Source of the DNA: Pseudomonas arsenicoxydans
Lineage (GTDB): Bacteria > Pseudomonadota > Gammaproteobacteria > Pseudomonadales > Pseudomonadaceae
Direction: 5' to 3'
DNA length: 64,000 nucleotides
Assembly: GCF_900103875.1 (NCBI RefSeq)
Contig: NZ_LT629705.1
Location: forward strand, 2,985,001-3,049,000
The notes below the pieces were generated by a model. The model was not told where the DNA came from and made no database searches. It saw only the letters and a list, made by a program, of their open reading frames with translations. This document shows positions 52,235 through 60,752 of the stretch, piece after piece (position 1 is the first letter of the stretch; every line of letters begins with the position of its first letter). Both the position numbers and the translations under genes were made by a program.

Positions 52235-52326
52235 TATCGCGAGCAAGCTCGCTCCCACAGGTTTGGTGTCGTTCTCCGATGATGGGTCGACACAAAACCT
52301 GTGGGAGCGAGGCTTGCCCGCGATGG
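52235..52326. repeat. REP pair (inverted)
   Basis: TATCGCGAGCAAGCTCGCTC (52235-52259) and TGTGGGAGCGAGGCTTGCCC (52300-52326), between the convergent patatin and Tsx-like genes. The two members have different stems, so they are separate REP subtypes. Confidence 0.88.
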
Positions 52327-52348
52327 CGTCCTTGCGGACGCAGCCGGA

Positions 52349-53134
52349 TCAGAAGTGGAACTTCACCAGGAAGCTCGTCACGTTCTGATTGGTGGTGAAT
52401 GCACGGCTATCGTCGATCCCGTACTTGTCTTTCCAGTAGTCGTACTCAACACCGACATACAACTGCTTCGCACCGAAATTCAGCGCTTTGCCCAAGTCGT
52501 ATTTGACCTGTGGGTTGAAGTGCAGGTTGGCGTGGTATTCGCCTTTGTTATTGACGTCGTTGTCCACCACCCAGTCCATGTAACCATCGATCAGGATGCT
52601 CGAATCGCCGACCGGAATGGTGTAGGACCACACGGGCGTGACCTGCCAGACGTTGTCGCCCGGGCGCGAACCGTCGGTGTGGCGCTGGTAGAAGTTCAGC
52701 TGGAAGTAGTCGAACCCGGGAATCGCCAGGTCGAAACCTGGGCCGATCAGGTAAGACTCGACATCGCCTTCACCGAACTCGTACGTCATGGCCAGCAATA
52801 CGTCTTTGATCGGGCCGAATTCGATCTTCTGGTCGAGTACTTTACCCAGGGAAATACGTGGCTGGAATTCACCGTAGTAGGTATTCGAGCCGACGTTGTG
52901 GTCCGCGGCACCGTTGTAGAAGATCTTGTCGACGAAGAAGAAGTTATCCCCGTATTTCCACGCGTCGGCATGCTCGAAGGTGACGGTTTGCTGAATGGCC
53001 GGGTTGACCTTGAAGTCCTTGCCATACAAGTAGGTCAGGCTGTTGTTCTGCCATTGCAGCAAGCCGCCGGCCATTGCCTGGCCCCCGGCCAGTAACGAGC
53101 CCGCGAGCATCAGGCTGGTGCACGTACGTTTCAT
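52349..53134 (-). CDS. Tsx-like nucleoside channel / outer-membrane porin
   Basis: A 261-residue beta-barrel. The signal peptide ends GGQAMA-GGLLQWQNNSLTYLYG, and the mature N-terminus and the final NVTSFLVKFHF strand are typical of the nucleoside-specific channel-forming (Tsx) family. It was started at 53134 with GGGAG 7 bases before; the frame above is open but has no site. The terminal Phe fits outer-membrane insertion. It is next to the purine-catabolism genes, so import of nucleosides or nucleobases is likely. Confidence 0.88.
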   Translation of the reverse strand: MKRTCTSLMLAGSLLAGGQAMAGGLLQWQNNSLTYLYGKDFKVNPAIQQTVTFEHADAWKYGDNFFFVDKIFYNGAADHNVGSNTYYGEFQPRISLGKVLDQKIEFGPIKDVLLAMTYEFGEGDVESYLIGPGFDLAIPGFDYFQLNFYQRHTDGSRPGDNVWQVTPVWSYTIPVGDSSILIDGYMDWVVDNDVNNKGEYHANLHFNPQVKYDLGKALNFGAKQLYVGVEYDYWKDKYGIDDSRAFTTNQNVTSFLVKFHF

Positions 53135-53509
53135 TCGGTTGCTCCCAAAAAGTAGGTGGTTCCACGTTATTTTTCTAAGGTCGGCGCTCTGGTGTGGCGC
53201 CTTTTTCTGTCGCTGTAAAAAATTATCCATACGGTCAGCTTTAGTGCTGTTAGCAAGAGCTGCGCCAAGGCTTTCAATAAGCAAAAAAACTCCCGCTCGG
53301 CTGCTCAGGAACAGTCGATTGAGAGGGTTTTGGAGGGCCTTGGTACCGTCCAGAGCCGGGATAAGTTGGCGTTCTGGTCAGGAATTAAATCCGGGCTTTT
53401 TTTTAACGCGGATTCAGGCGGCCGCGGAGAATACTGACTCCTTGGCCAGGTCTCAAGTGCCCCGCAACAGCGCACCGACGACAGGTTTGGCGCACGGTAG
53501 CGGGCCATC
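53135..53509. other. Intergenic region (375 bp) between the Tsx gene and its relic
   Basis: It holds the tsx-like promoter and the 3' side of the relic gene. A CCGGGC-TTTTTTTT stretch near 53390-53404 could be part of a terminator. No gene with acceptable start and codon use is seen. Confidence 0.4.
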
Positions 53510-53644
53510 TTAAAAGTGCACCTTCACCAGCAGGCTGGTGGTGTTTTCGCGGGTGCTCAGGTTCGTGCTGTTGTCGACGGCAATGGCCTGACTGACGACG
53601 AGAAGGTCGCCGCCCAGCAAGATGTTTGTCTGTGTCCGAATCAT
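53510..53644 (-). pseudogene. Shrunken relic of a second Tsx-like porin gene
   Basis: This 44-residue frame keeps a good ribosome site (AGAGGA 8 bases before the ATG), a signal-like start (MIRTQTNILLGGDLLVVSQAIA) and then jumps to a tail NTTSLLVKVHF that matches the tail NVTSFLVKFHF of the neighbouring porin. The whole barrel between them is missing. I interpret it as a large internal deletion of a former paralogue. Whether the peptide is still made is unknown. Confidence 0.75.
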
Positions 53645-53692
53645 CTGTTGCTTCCTCTTGTTTTTATTGTTTGAGGCGCAGGCAGTCACCCC

Positions 53693-53720
53693 TGTGGGAG
53701 CGAGCAGGCTCGCTGCCACA
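53693..53720. repeat. Compact REP-like hairpin
   Basis: TGTGGGAGCGAGC followed by AG and GCTCGCTGCCACA-type inverse. One arm has a mismatch (CTGCCACA). It lies between the relic porin start and the urate permease stop. Confidence 0.85.
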
Positions 53721-53738
53721 GGGTTTCGTGTTTTCCGG

Positions 53739-55097
53739 TTAATGCGGGTGAGCGGCGCAGTCGTTGATGGCCGCGCGTTCTTTGCCACCGAGGATGTTGA
53801 ACAGCAGGTTCAGCGACAGCGCACTCAAGGTCGCCATGGCGATTCCGCTGTGCGTGATCGGACTCATCCACAACGGCAGGTGGGCGAAGAATTCCGGTCG
53901 CACCACCGGAATCAGTCCCATGCCGATGCTCACCGCCACCAGCAACTGGTTGCGACGGTCACCGATGTCGGCTTCCTGAAGGATCTTGATGCCGGTGGCG
54001 GCGACCATGCCGAACATCGCAATCGCTGCGCCGCCCAACACCGCTGGCGGAATCGACGCCACCAGAAACGCCGCTTTGGGCAGCAGGCTCAACACCACCA
54101 GCAAGCCACCGGCAACGATGGTCACCGAGCGGCAGCGCACGCCGGTCATCTGCACCAGGCCAATGTTCTGCGCGAAAGAGGAGTGGGTGAAGGTGTTGAA
54201 GAAACCGGCGAAGAACGAGGCGCCGGCATCGCACAGCAAGCCGCGCCGCAGCATGCGTGGGCAAACTTCCTGGCCGGTGATCTTGCCCAGCGCAAGGAAC
54301 ATCCCGGTGGACTCGACGAAGATGATCACGACCACCAGGCACATGGACAGGATCGGTGCGAGTTCAAATTTTGGCATGCCGAAGTGCAACGGGGTGACGA
54401 TCTGCAGCCATGGCGCCTGGGCCATGCCACTCAGGTCGACCATGCCGATCAGCCCGCATATCACGTAGCCGAGGCACATGCCGATCAGCACGGAAATGTT
54501 GACCCAGAATCCGCGCATGAAGCGGTGTACCAACAAAATGGTGGCCAGCACCAACGCGGCAATGGCCAGGTAAACCGGTGAGCCGAATTGAGCCGCGCCA
54601 GCGCCGCCACCGGCCCAGTTAACGGCCACGGGGAACAGCGACAAACCGATCGAGGTGATCACGGTGCCCGTCACCAGGGGCGGGAAGAAACGCACGACTT
54701 TGGACATGAAGGGCGCGATGATCATGCCGAAGAAACCGGCGGCGATGGTCGCTCCGAAGATCCCTTGCAGACCGATGCCCGGCATGCCGGCCATGGCAAC
54801 CATGCTGCCCACCGCGGCGAAACTGGCGCCCATCATCACCGGCATGCGAATGCCCATCGGGCCGATGCCCAGCGACTGCACGATGGTGGCGATCCCGGCT
54901 ACCAGCAGGTCGGCGTTGATCAGGAAGGCGATTTCTTCACGGTTCAGGCCGGCGGCCTGTCCGATGATCAGAGGCACTGCGATGGCGCCGCCGTACATCA
55001 GCAGAACGTGTTGCAGGCCAACCAGAATCAGTTGCAAAAGGGGCAATCGCTGAATAGCGGGTGCGTCGGGGATGCGCGCTTCGGATAGCTCGGACAT
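53739..55097 (-). CDS. NCS2 urate/xanthine permease (UacT/PbuX-type)
   Basis: A 452-residue carrier of the NCS2 family with twelve to fourteen membrane segments. Characteristic motifs are GLQHVLLMYGGAIAVPLIIG near residue 28, the substrate-contact stretch ESTGMFLALGKITGQE near 262, and FNTFTHSSFAQNIGLVQMTGVRCR near 303. It is in the uracil/xanthine branch and, next to puuD, most likely imports urate. It is the first carrier of the purine block and is preceded by a REP pair. Proton symport is known for the family. Confidence 0.9.
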   Translation of the reverse strand: MSELSEARIPDAPAIQRLPLLQLILVGLQHVLLMYGGAIAVPLIIGQAAGLNREEIAFLINADLLVAGIATIVQSLGIGPMGIRMPVMMGASFAAVGSMVAMAGMPGIGLQGIFGATIAAGFFGMIIAPFMSKVVRFFPPLVTGTVITSIGLSLFPVAVNWAGGGAGAAQFGSPVYLAIAALVLATILLVHRFMRGFWVNISVLIGMCLGYVICGLIGMVDLSGMAQAPWLQIVTPLHFGMPKFELAPILSMCLVVVIIFVESTGMFLALGKITGQEVCPRMLRRGLLCDAGASFFAGFFNTFTHSSFAQNIGLVQMTGVRCRSVTIVAGGLLVVLSLLPKAAFLVASIPPAVLGGAAIAMFGMVAATGIKILQEADIGDRRNQLLVAVSIGMGLIPVVRPEFFAHLPLWMSPITHSGIAMATLSALSLNLLFNILGGKERAAINDCAAHPH

Positions 55098-55157
55098 GCA
55101 ACACCTCGGATCTTTTTATTCTTGTGATTTGTGCATCAGGTAGACCGCAGCGCGGCC

Positions 55158-55223
55158 AATCGCGGGCAAGCCCGCTCCCACAGGGATCACCTGAATCCTG
55201 TGTGAGCTGGCTTGCCTGCGATG
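55158..55223. repeat. REP pair (inverted, second copy diverged)
   Basis: ATCGCGGGCAAGCCCGCTCC (55159-55182) and TGTGTGAGCTGGCTTGCCTG (55199-55222), between the permease start and the puuD stop. Confidence 0.85.
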
Positions 55224-55234
55224 CTTTTCAACGG

Positions 55235-56536
55235 TTAGTTGGTTGAAGCTCCCTGAACAATCCACGCACCGATGAGGTCACGTTCCTGCTGGGTCATCTG
55301 GGTGATGTTGCCCAGTGGCATGATCTGGCTGGTAACGGCTTGCGCCTGGATGCGTGCTGCGTTCTGGCGGATCTGCTCGGGGGTGTCGAACATCACGCCG
55401 GCCGGTGCGGCACTGAACAGCGGGCTGGTCGGTTTGGCCGAGTGGCATACCGCGCAACGTTCCTGAATCACGCTGTGCACCTTGTCGAACGCAGGACCCT
55501 GGTTCGACGCCTGGGCCGGTGCGGCAGCCGGAGCTGCAGGTTTCGCGGCTTCAGGTTTGGCACCACCACCGAGGGCGGTTTCCGGCAGCGGCTGGTACTC
55601 GATGGTGCCAGGCGCCTTGGCCACTTCAGGAGCGCTGGACATCGGCGCCGGGCCTGTCACGTAAGCCAGGCAGATCATGCCGACCGCTGCCACCGGCAAC
55701 GTCCAGGCAAACTTGTGGCTGTCATGACGGGTGTTGAAGTAGTGACGCACCAACACCGCCAGCACCGCGATCCCGGCCAGGATCAGCCAGTTGTATTGGC
55801 TGCCGTAAGTGCTCGGGAAGTGGTTGCTGATCATGATGAACAGCACGGGCAAGGTGAAGTAGTTGTTGTGCCGCGAACGCAACAGGCCTTTGGCCGGCAG
55901 CGCCGGATCGGGCGTGCGGTTCTCGGCAATCGCTGCCACCAGTGCGCGTTGCGCCGGCATGATGATCCGGAACACGTTGCCGACCATGATGGTGCCGATG
56001 ATCGCGCCGACGTGCAGATAAGCACCACGACCGCTGAACACTTTGCTGAAGCCGTAAGCGGCGCCAATGATCAGCACGAACAGGATTGCACCGAGCAGGG
56101 CAGGGCGTTTGCCCAGGGCCGAGTCGCAGAGGAAGGAGTAGCTGAACCAGCCGATGAACAGCGAGCCAATACCAATGGCCACGCCTTCAGGACCGCTCAG
56201 GGTGCTGCCGGGTGCCAGCAGGTATAGCGTCGGGTTGGAGTAGAACACCACACACAGCAGCGCGATGCCTGACATCCAGGTGAAGTAGGCTTCCCATTTG
56301 AACCAGTGCAGGTTGTCCGGCATGGTCGGTGGGGCCAGTTTGTATTTTTCCAGGTGATAGATACCGCCGCCGTGGATCGCCCACAAATCACCGGCCAGAC
56401 CGCTTTTCGGGTTGACCCGATTGAGGTTGTTTTCCAGCCAGACGAAATAGAACGACGCACCGATCCAGGCCACGCCAGTAATCATGTGAACCCAGCGCAC
56501 GCTCAGGTTCAGCCATTCCAACAGATGTGCTTCCAC
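55235..56536 (-). CDS. puuD: Urate hydroxylase PuuD (membrane urate oxidase with cytochrome c domain)
   Basis: A 433-residue fusion. Residues about 1-310 form an eight-helix membrane domain (DUF989 type: WLNLSVRWVHMITGVAWIGASFYFVWLENNLNR). The remainder is a periplasmic linker rich in Ala/Pro and a cytochrome c domain with CAVCH near residue 370. PuuD oxidises urate to 5-hydroxyisourate, passing electrons to the respiratory chain through the haem instead of making H2O2. It lies in the block allA-alc-uraD-puuE on the same strand. Confidence 0.95.
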   Translation of the reverse strand: MEAHLLEWLNLSVRWVHMITGVAWIGASFYFVWLENNLNRVNPKSGLAGDLWAIHGGGIYHLEKYKLAPPTMPDNLHWFKWEAYFTWMSGIALLCVVFYSNPTLYLLAPGSTLSGPEGVAIGIGSLFIGWFSYSFLCDSALGKRPALLGAILFVLIIGAAYGFSKVFSGRGAYLHVGAIIGTIMVGNVFRIIMPAQRALVAAIAENRTPDPALPAKGLLRSRHNNYFTLPVLFIMISNHFPSTYGSQYNWLILAGIAVLAVLVRHYFNTRHDSHKFAWTLPVAAVGMICLAYVTGPAPMSSAPEVAKAPGTIEYQPLPETALGGGAKPEAAKPAAPAAAPAQASNQGPAFDKVHSVIQERCAVCHSAKPTSPLFSAAPAGVMFDTPEQIRQNAARIQAQAVTSQIMPLGNITQMTQQERDLIGAWIVQGASTN

Positions 56537-56586
56537 AGTCTTTACCTCTCGCCCGTCACTCTGTTGTCGAGTGTTCGGACCTTCTC

Positions 56587-57090
56587 TTATTGGTGGGGGG
56601 CAAGGATCAAACGCTCATCCTCTTTGAAAAAATGCTCATCGCAGTTATTGCCTGTGCCACTGCGATCAACCACCAGGAAGTCATCCCGCTTTTCGATCGT
56701 CAGCACCGGATGGTGCCAAACGCCGCGATGGTAATTAATGCCCTGCCTGCCGTTGGTGACGAAGGCGCGGACCAAGCCTGATACAGGTTCATCGCCAAGT
56801 GGCGCGACCACGATCAGAAAGGGGTTGCCGAGCAGCGGAATGAAGGCCTGGCTGCCCAGCGGGTGACGCTCCAGCATGCTGACGGTCAGCGGCATGTCCT
56901 GCGCGTCGGCGCGGAAGATGCTGATGATCGCCTTATCGTCTGGCGTGGCGGTTTCCACCGTCGCCAGTTTGTGAAAGCGCATGGTCGAACCGTTGTTGAT
57001 CATGAAGTGATCGCTGCCGTCGGTTTCGATCACGTCACCGAAAGGGGCGAAGGCTTCTTTGGTCAGCGGTTCAATCGTCAGTGTGCGCAT
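56587..57090 (-). CDS. allA: Ureidoglycolate lyase AllA
   Basis: A 167-residue cupin-like enzyme that splits ureidoglycolate to glyoxylate and urea. The family features LTKEAFAPFGDVIE near residue 8, HPLGSQAFIPL near 80 and NYHRGVWHHPVLTIEKRDDFLVVDRSG near 120-150 are present. I chose ATG 57090 (MRTLTIEPLTK). It follows alc in the operon, separated by an inverted repeat at 57151-57225. Confidence 0.95.
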   Translation of the reverse strand: MRTLTIEPLTKEAFAPFGDVIETDGSDHFMINNGSTMRFHKLATVETATPDDKAIISIFRADAQDMPLTVSMLERHPLGSQAFIPLLGNPFLIVVAPLGDEPVSGLVRAFVTNGRQGINYHRGVWHHPVLTIEKRDDFLVVDRSGTGNNCDEHFFKEDERLILAPHQ

Positions 57091-57150
57091 GCTGGTCTTC
57101 TTTTCCAAATTCGTTTTCGGTTCACATCGCTCGCGCGTCTTGCGCGATCC

Positions 57151-57225
57151 CTGTAGGAGCTGCCGCAGGCTGCGATCTTTTGCTTTTGAAGATCAAAAGA
57201 TCGCAGGCTTCGCCAGCTCCTACAG
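57151..57225. repeat. GTAGGAGCTG-type inverted repeat (copy 2)
   Basis: CTGTAGGAGCTGCCGCAGGC...TCTTTTG and its near-exact inverse, separated by about 11 bases, between alc and allA. The internal bases differ from the other two copies (GCCGCAGG for GTCGAGTGN-AACGAGG). Confidence 0.88.
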
Positions 57226-57242
57226 GGGTTGGCGTTCGGTCG

Positions 57243-58238
57243 TTATTTAGCGACCTTGCCCAATACACGCAGGCGACTCACACCACCGTCCGGGAACACG
57301 TTCAGGCGGATGTGGGTGATCGGGCCCAGGGCTTTGATCTGCTCGGCGAAGGTGTGTTCGGCGTGCATTTCCAGTTTCTGCGCCGGCAGCAATTCGCGCC
57401 AGAACAGCGATTGGGTTTCGATCTGGCTGTCGGTGCCGCCCTTCACGAACGCGCCCTGGATCGAGCAGGTGTCCGGGTAGTTGCCTTTGAAGTGCAAGGT
57501 GTCGACGATGACTTTTTCGATCTCGCCGGCATGACCCAGTGCGACGATCACCCAGTCATTGCCCGGGGTGCGACGACGTGCAGTTTCCCAGCCGTCGCCC
57601 ATGTTGATGCCACGGCCCGGGTTGAGGATGTTGCTCATGCGACCGAAGTGTTCGTCGGAGCAGGCGAGGGCGCGGCCACCGTTGAGGGCAGCGGCGAGGT
57701 CGACTTGTTCGTTGTCGCCGACAGAAGACCAGTCGCGGAACGGAATGCCGTAGACACGCAGACGGGCCACGCCACCATCCGGGTAGATGTTGAAGCGCAA
57801 GTGGCTGAAGGCCTGGTCATTGCTGATTTCGTGGTAGTGGTGGCTGTTGCCTTGCAGCTCGACAGCGGAAAGCACTTCAGTCCACTGGGTGTTGTCGTCC
57901 GGTTCGCCCGAGGCCAGGAAGCACGCTTCCAGGGAGGCCGACGGCGGGAAGTTGCCGGTGAAGAATGAAGTGTCGATGTCCACGCCTTTGATCGAACCTG
58001 GTACGCCCAGGCGGATCACGGCGCTGTCGTAGCCTTCAAAGCGCTTGCGGCGCGATTCCCAGCCGTCCATCCACTTGCCGTTGTCATCGAACACGCCTTC
58101 TTTCCACACAGCCGGAGTCGGCTGGAACAGGCGGTTGGCATCAGCGAACCAGTCATCGGTGACCGAAATGATTTTGGTGCCCAGGCGGGCGTCGGCCAGG
58201 TTGACGAACTTCTCGAAAGGTACGGCGTAAGCTTTCAT
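57243..58238 (-). CDS. alc: Allantoicase
   Basis: A 331-residue enzyme with two related jelly-roll halves, each with a [22 protein letters not shown] motif (about 160-180 and 305-325). The full family length is retained. It converts allantoate to ureidoglycolate plus urea. It lies between uraD and allA in the minus-strand ureide operon. Alternative symbols are allA2/alc. Confidence 0.95.
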   Translation of the reverse strand: MKAYAVPFEKFVNLADARLGTKIISVTDDWFADANRLFQPTPAVWKEGVFDDNGKWMDGWESRRKRFEGYDSAVIRLGVPGSIKGVDIDTSFFTGNFPPSASLEACFLASGEPDDNTQWTEVLSAVELQGNSHHYHEISNDQAFSHLRFNIYPDGGVARLRVYGIPFRDWSSVGDNEQVDLAAALNGGRALACSDEHFGRMSNILNPGRGINMGDGWETARRRTPGNDWVIVALGHAGEIEKVIVDTLHFKGNYPDTCSIQGAFVKGGTDSQIETQSLFWRELLPAQKLEMHAEHTFAEQIKALGPITHIRLNVFPDGGVSRLRVLGKVAK

Positions 58239-58328
58239 TCTTCTTGTCTGCCTTTAATAAGTTGGCTTGGGATGCTTGCGAGGCCCTGGGTGTTTCTTCG
58301 CGTTTAAGAACACTCGGACCAGGCTCGC

Positions 58329-58844
58329 TTATAGGGTCAGTAATCGGAACAGGGCGATCTTGTTGATCTCAGCCAGCGCACATTTGAATTCGGTATCTGC
58401 CGAGTTGTGAATGCGCGTTTCGAACGCCGCGAGGATCTGATGCCGGTTGCTGCCTTTTACCGCCATGATGAAGGGAAACTTGAACTTGGCCTTGTAGGCG
58501 TCGTTCAGCTCGGTGAAGCGAGAAAACTCTTCGGCCGTGCATTGGTGAATACCGGCGCCGGCCTGTTCATTGGTGCTGGCTTCGGTCAGTTGGCCCTGGA
58601 CGGCGGCTTTGCCGGCCAGGTCCGGGTGAGCGTTGATCAGGGCCAGTTGGCTTTCGTGATCGGCGCTCAACAGGATGTCGCTCATGCGCTGGTGCAGGGT
58701 TTCGATCTCGTCGATCGAGGCGTCCTGGCCCAGGTCGAAAGCCTTTTCGGCCACCCATGGCGAATGTTCGTAGATGTCGGCGAAGGCTTTGACGAACGCG
58801 TCGCGGCTCAGGGTCGAGGGTTTCAGTGTTTGAAAGGTGCTCAT
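58329..58844 (-). CDS. uraD: OHCU decarboxylase UraD
   Basis: A 171-residue all-helical enzyme that decarboxylates 2-oxo-4-hydroxy-4-carboxy-5-ureidoimidazoline to (S)-allantoin. The catalytic His is in INAHPDLAGKAA near residue 71, with TNEQAGAG and KFPFIMAVKG further on. ATG 58844 overlaps the puuE stop (TGA at 58841), as ATGA. It was cut from an open frame that extends upstream into puuE. Confidence 0.95.
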   Translation of the reverse strand: MSTFQTLKPSTLSRDAFVKAFADIYEHSPWVAEKAFDLGQDASIDEIETLHQRMSDILLSADHESQLALINAHPDLAGKAAVQGQLTEASTNEQAGAGIHQCTAEEFSRFTELNDAYKAKFKFPFIMAVKGSNRHQILAAFETRIHNSADTEFKCALAEINKIALFRLLTL

Positions 58845-59767
58845 TGGGCAGCCCCTTGGTACGGGTGGGTTTCGTGCCAGTGGCGCGCGATGTCGACACG
58901 GCGGCTGAACCACACCTGTTCATGACTTTTAGCGTATTCGATAAAGCGCTTGAGCGACGCCAGGCGCGCCGGACGGCCGATCAGGCGGCAGTGCAGGCCG
59001 ATCGACAACATCTTCGGCGCTTCGGCGCCTTCGGCGTACAGCACGTCGAACGCGTCTTTGAGGTATTCAAAGAAATCGTCGCCCTTATTGAAACCCTGGA
59101 CCTGGGTGAAGCGCATGTCGTTGGTGTCCAGGGTGTACGGGATCACCAGGTGCGGCTTGCCGGTCGGGTTGTTGGGTTCCCAGTAGGGCAGGTCGTCGTC
59201 GTAGGTGTCGCAGTCGTAGAGGAAACCGCCTTCTTCCATCACCAGTCGACGAGTGTTCGGACCGGTGCGGCCGGTGTACCAGCCCAGCGGCCGCTCGCCG
59301 GTGAGTTCGGTGAGGATGCGGATCGCTTCGAGCATGTGCTCGCGTTCCTGCGCTTCGTCCATGTATTGGTAGTCGATCCAGCGATAGCCGTGGCTGCAGA
59401 TCTCGTGGCCGGCATCGACCATCGCGCGGATCACCTCCGGGTGGCGCTGGGCGGCCATGGCCACGGCGAAGATGGTCATCGGAATGTCGAATTCCTTGAA
59501 CAGTTTCAGAATCCGCCAGACGCCGGCACGGCTGCCATACTCGTACAAGGATTCCATGCTCATGTTGCGCGCGCCTTGCAGCGGCTGGGCCGAAACCATT
59601 TCCGAGAGGAAGGCTTCAGACTCTTTGTCGCCGTGCAGGATGTTGCGCTCGCCGCCTTCCTCGTAATTGAGTACGAACGACAAGGCGATGCGGGCATTGC
59701 CCGGCCAGTGGGGGTGAGGAGGGTTACTGCCGTAACCGATCAGGTCGCGTGGGTAGTCAGCGCTCAC
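58841..59767 (-). CDS. puuE: Allantoinase PuuE (polysaccharide deacetylase-like)
   Basis: A 308-residue metal-independent allantoinase of the polysaccharide deacetylase family. YGSNPPHPHWPGNARIALSFVLNYEEGGE and GHEICSHGYRWIDYQ are typical. It opens allantoin to allantoate. The start is GTG at 59767 with AAGGAAG 8 bases before; there is no suitable ATG. It is the first gene of the minus-strand block puuE-uraD-alc-allA-puuD. Confidence 0.95.
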   Translation of the reverse strand: MSADYPRDLIGYGSNPPHPHWPGNARIALSFVLNYEEGGERNILHGDKESEAFLSEMVSAQPLQGARNMSMESLYEYGSRAGVWRILKLFKEFDIPMTIFAVAMAAQRHPEVIRAMVDAGHEICSHGYRWIDYQYMDEAQEREHMLEAIRILTELTGERPLGWYTGRTGPNTRRLVMEEGGFLYDCDTYDDDLPYWEPNNPTGKPHLVIPYTLDTNDMRFTQVQGFNKGDDFFEYLKDAFDVLYAEGAEAPKMLSIGLHCRLIGRPARLASLKRFIEYAKSHEQVWFSRRVDIARHWHETHPYQGAAQ

Positions 59768-60201
59768 TGCAGTCTTCCTTCTTATTCGTGACGACGTGTT
59801 CAAGGTCAGGGTGGTGTGGCGGCCTGGCGATGAGATGACAGGCTGGCGTCACAGCGATGGACTGATTGTATACAACTTTATATTCACTTTGTAAGCCTGA
59901 TTTTTTGCATTTTTGATGAACTGTCATCTTCTCATGCTACTGCAAGAAACTTGCCCAGTTGGTCAGGTAATGGATGGGAGGTCCGCTGAGAGCATGGTTT
60001 TGCTTCAGATTCACTTTGAAATCGCCAATGGCGGGACTGGCTGCAAAAATGTCGTTTTTATTGTGTACAATTTTTTTGAAAAGTGTCTTAATCAGTCGCT
60101 CGCCGCAACGTTTCGTGCTCCGAATCGGTGCGGTCTCCTTTTCAACTGACTTCGGGAGGCGCGAGGCCTGACTGCTCTTTGCAGACGGGCGCGCAGAATC
60201 A
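59768..60201. promoter_or_regulatory. puuE-hiuH divergent promoter with two operator motifs
   Basis: A 434-bp gap. TTGTATACAA is at 59866-59875 (99 bp before puuE), TTGTGTACAA at 60061-60070 (132 bp before hiuH) and a RutR-like TTGCCCAGTTGGTCAG at 59951-59966. The first two are copies of one palindrome; the third matches the RutR consensus TTGACCAnnTGGTCAA at all but two positions. The regulators are not in the window. No coding region is seen. Confidence 0.7.
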
Positions 60202-60555
60202 ATGGGACGTTTGACTACACACGTTTTGGACGCTGCACACGGTTGCCCGGGCAGCTCGATCAAGGTCGAGTTGTACCGCGTTGAAGGCTCGCAGCTGGAA
60301 TTGGTTGCCAGCGCAATCACCAACAGAGACGGCCGTGTCGATGCACCGTTGCTGCAAGGCGATGACTACCGTTCCGGGGTCTATCAGGTTCAGTTTCATG
60401 CGGGCGATTACTACCGCGCCCGTGGCGTTCAGCTCCCGGAGCCGGCGTTCCTGGATGTGGTGGTGCTGCGTTTTGGCATCTCTGCCGAACAGGATCACTA
60501 CCACGTACCGCTGCTGATTTCGCCGTACAGCTATTCCACGTACCGCGGCAGCTGA
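60202..60555 (+). CDS. hiuH: 5-Hydroxyisourate hydrolase HiuH (transthyretin-like)
   Basis: A 117-residue enzyme: THVLDAAHGCPG near residues 6-17 with catalytic His7, the Arg of VELYRVEG, and C-terminal YRGS (114-117), the signature of bacterial HIUase. It hydrolyses 5-hydroxyisourate to OHCU, the step between PuuD and UraD. It lies divergent to puuE, next to shared operator motifs, and is followed by a terminator. It has no signal peptide, so it is cytosolic. Confidence 0.96.
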   Translation: MGRLTTHVLDAAHGCPGSSIKVELYRVEGSQLELVASAITNRDGRVDAPLLQGDDYRSGVYQVQFHAGDYYRARGVQLPEPAFLDVVVLRFGISAEQDHYHVPLLISPYSYSTYRGS

Positions 60556-60613
60556 TCCCCCAAGCAGCTGCCTCAACCTGGAAGCGACTGCGCATATAGC
60601 TTCTTTGGTCTTT

Positions 60614-60643
60614 CGCCCGCTCACACTGCGGGCTTTTTTTTGC
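60614..60643 (+). terminator. hiuH terminator
   Basis: GCCCGC and GCGGGC with loop TCACACT, then eight T. Confidence 0.92.
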
Positions 60644-60655
60644 CTGTTGGAAAGT

Positions 60656-60749
60656 CAAAAGATCGCAGCCTCGTTGCACTCGACAGCTCCTACAAGGGCA
60701 TGCGTCTGCGTGTAGGAGCTGTCGAGTGCAACGAGGCTGCGATCTTTTG
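60656..60749. repeat. GTAGGAGCTG-type inverted repeat (copy 3)
   Basis: The 39-bp arms (60656-60694 and 60711-60749) are perfect inverse complements, spaced by 16 bases, and are in the opposite order from copy 1. It lies directly between the hiuH terminator and the LysE-type stop. It matches copy 1 except GTGAAACGAGG/GTGCAACGAGG in the middle. Confidence 0.92.
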
Positions 60750-60752
60750 CTC

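Noticed and set aside
59951..59967. The GTTGGTCAGG stretch as a sigma54 promoter
   Set aside because: It lacks the GG/GC pair at the required 10-base spacing; the RutR-like symmetry explains it better.
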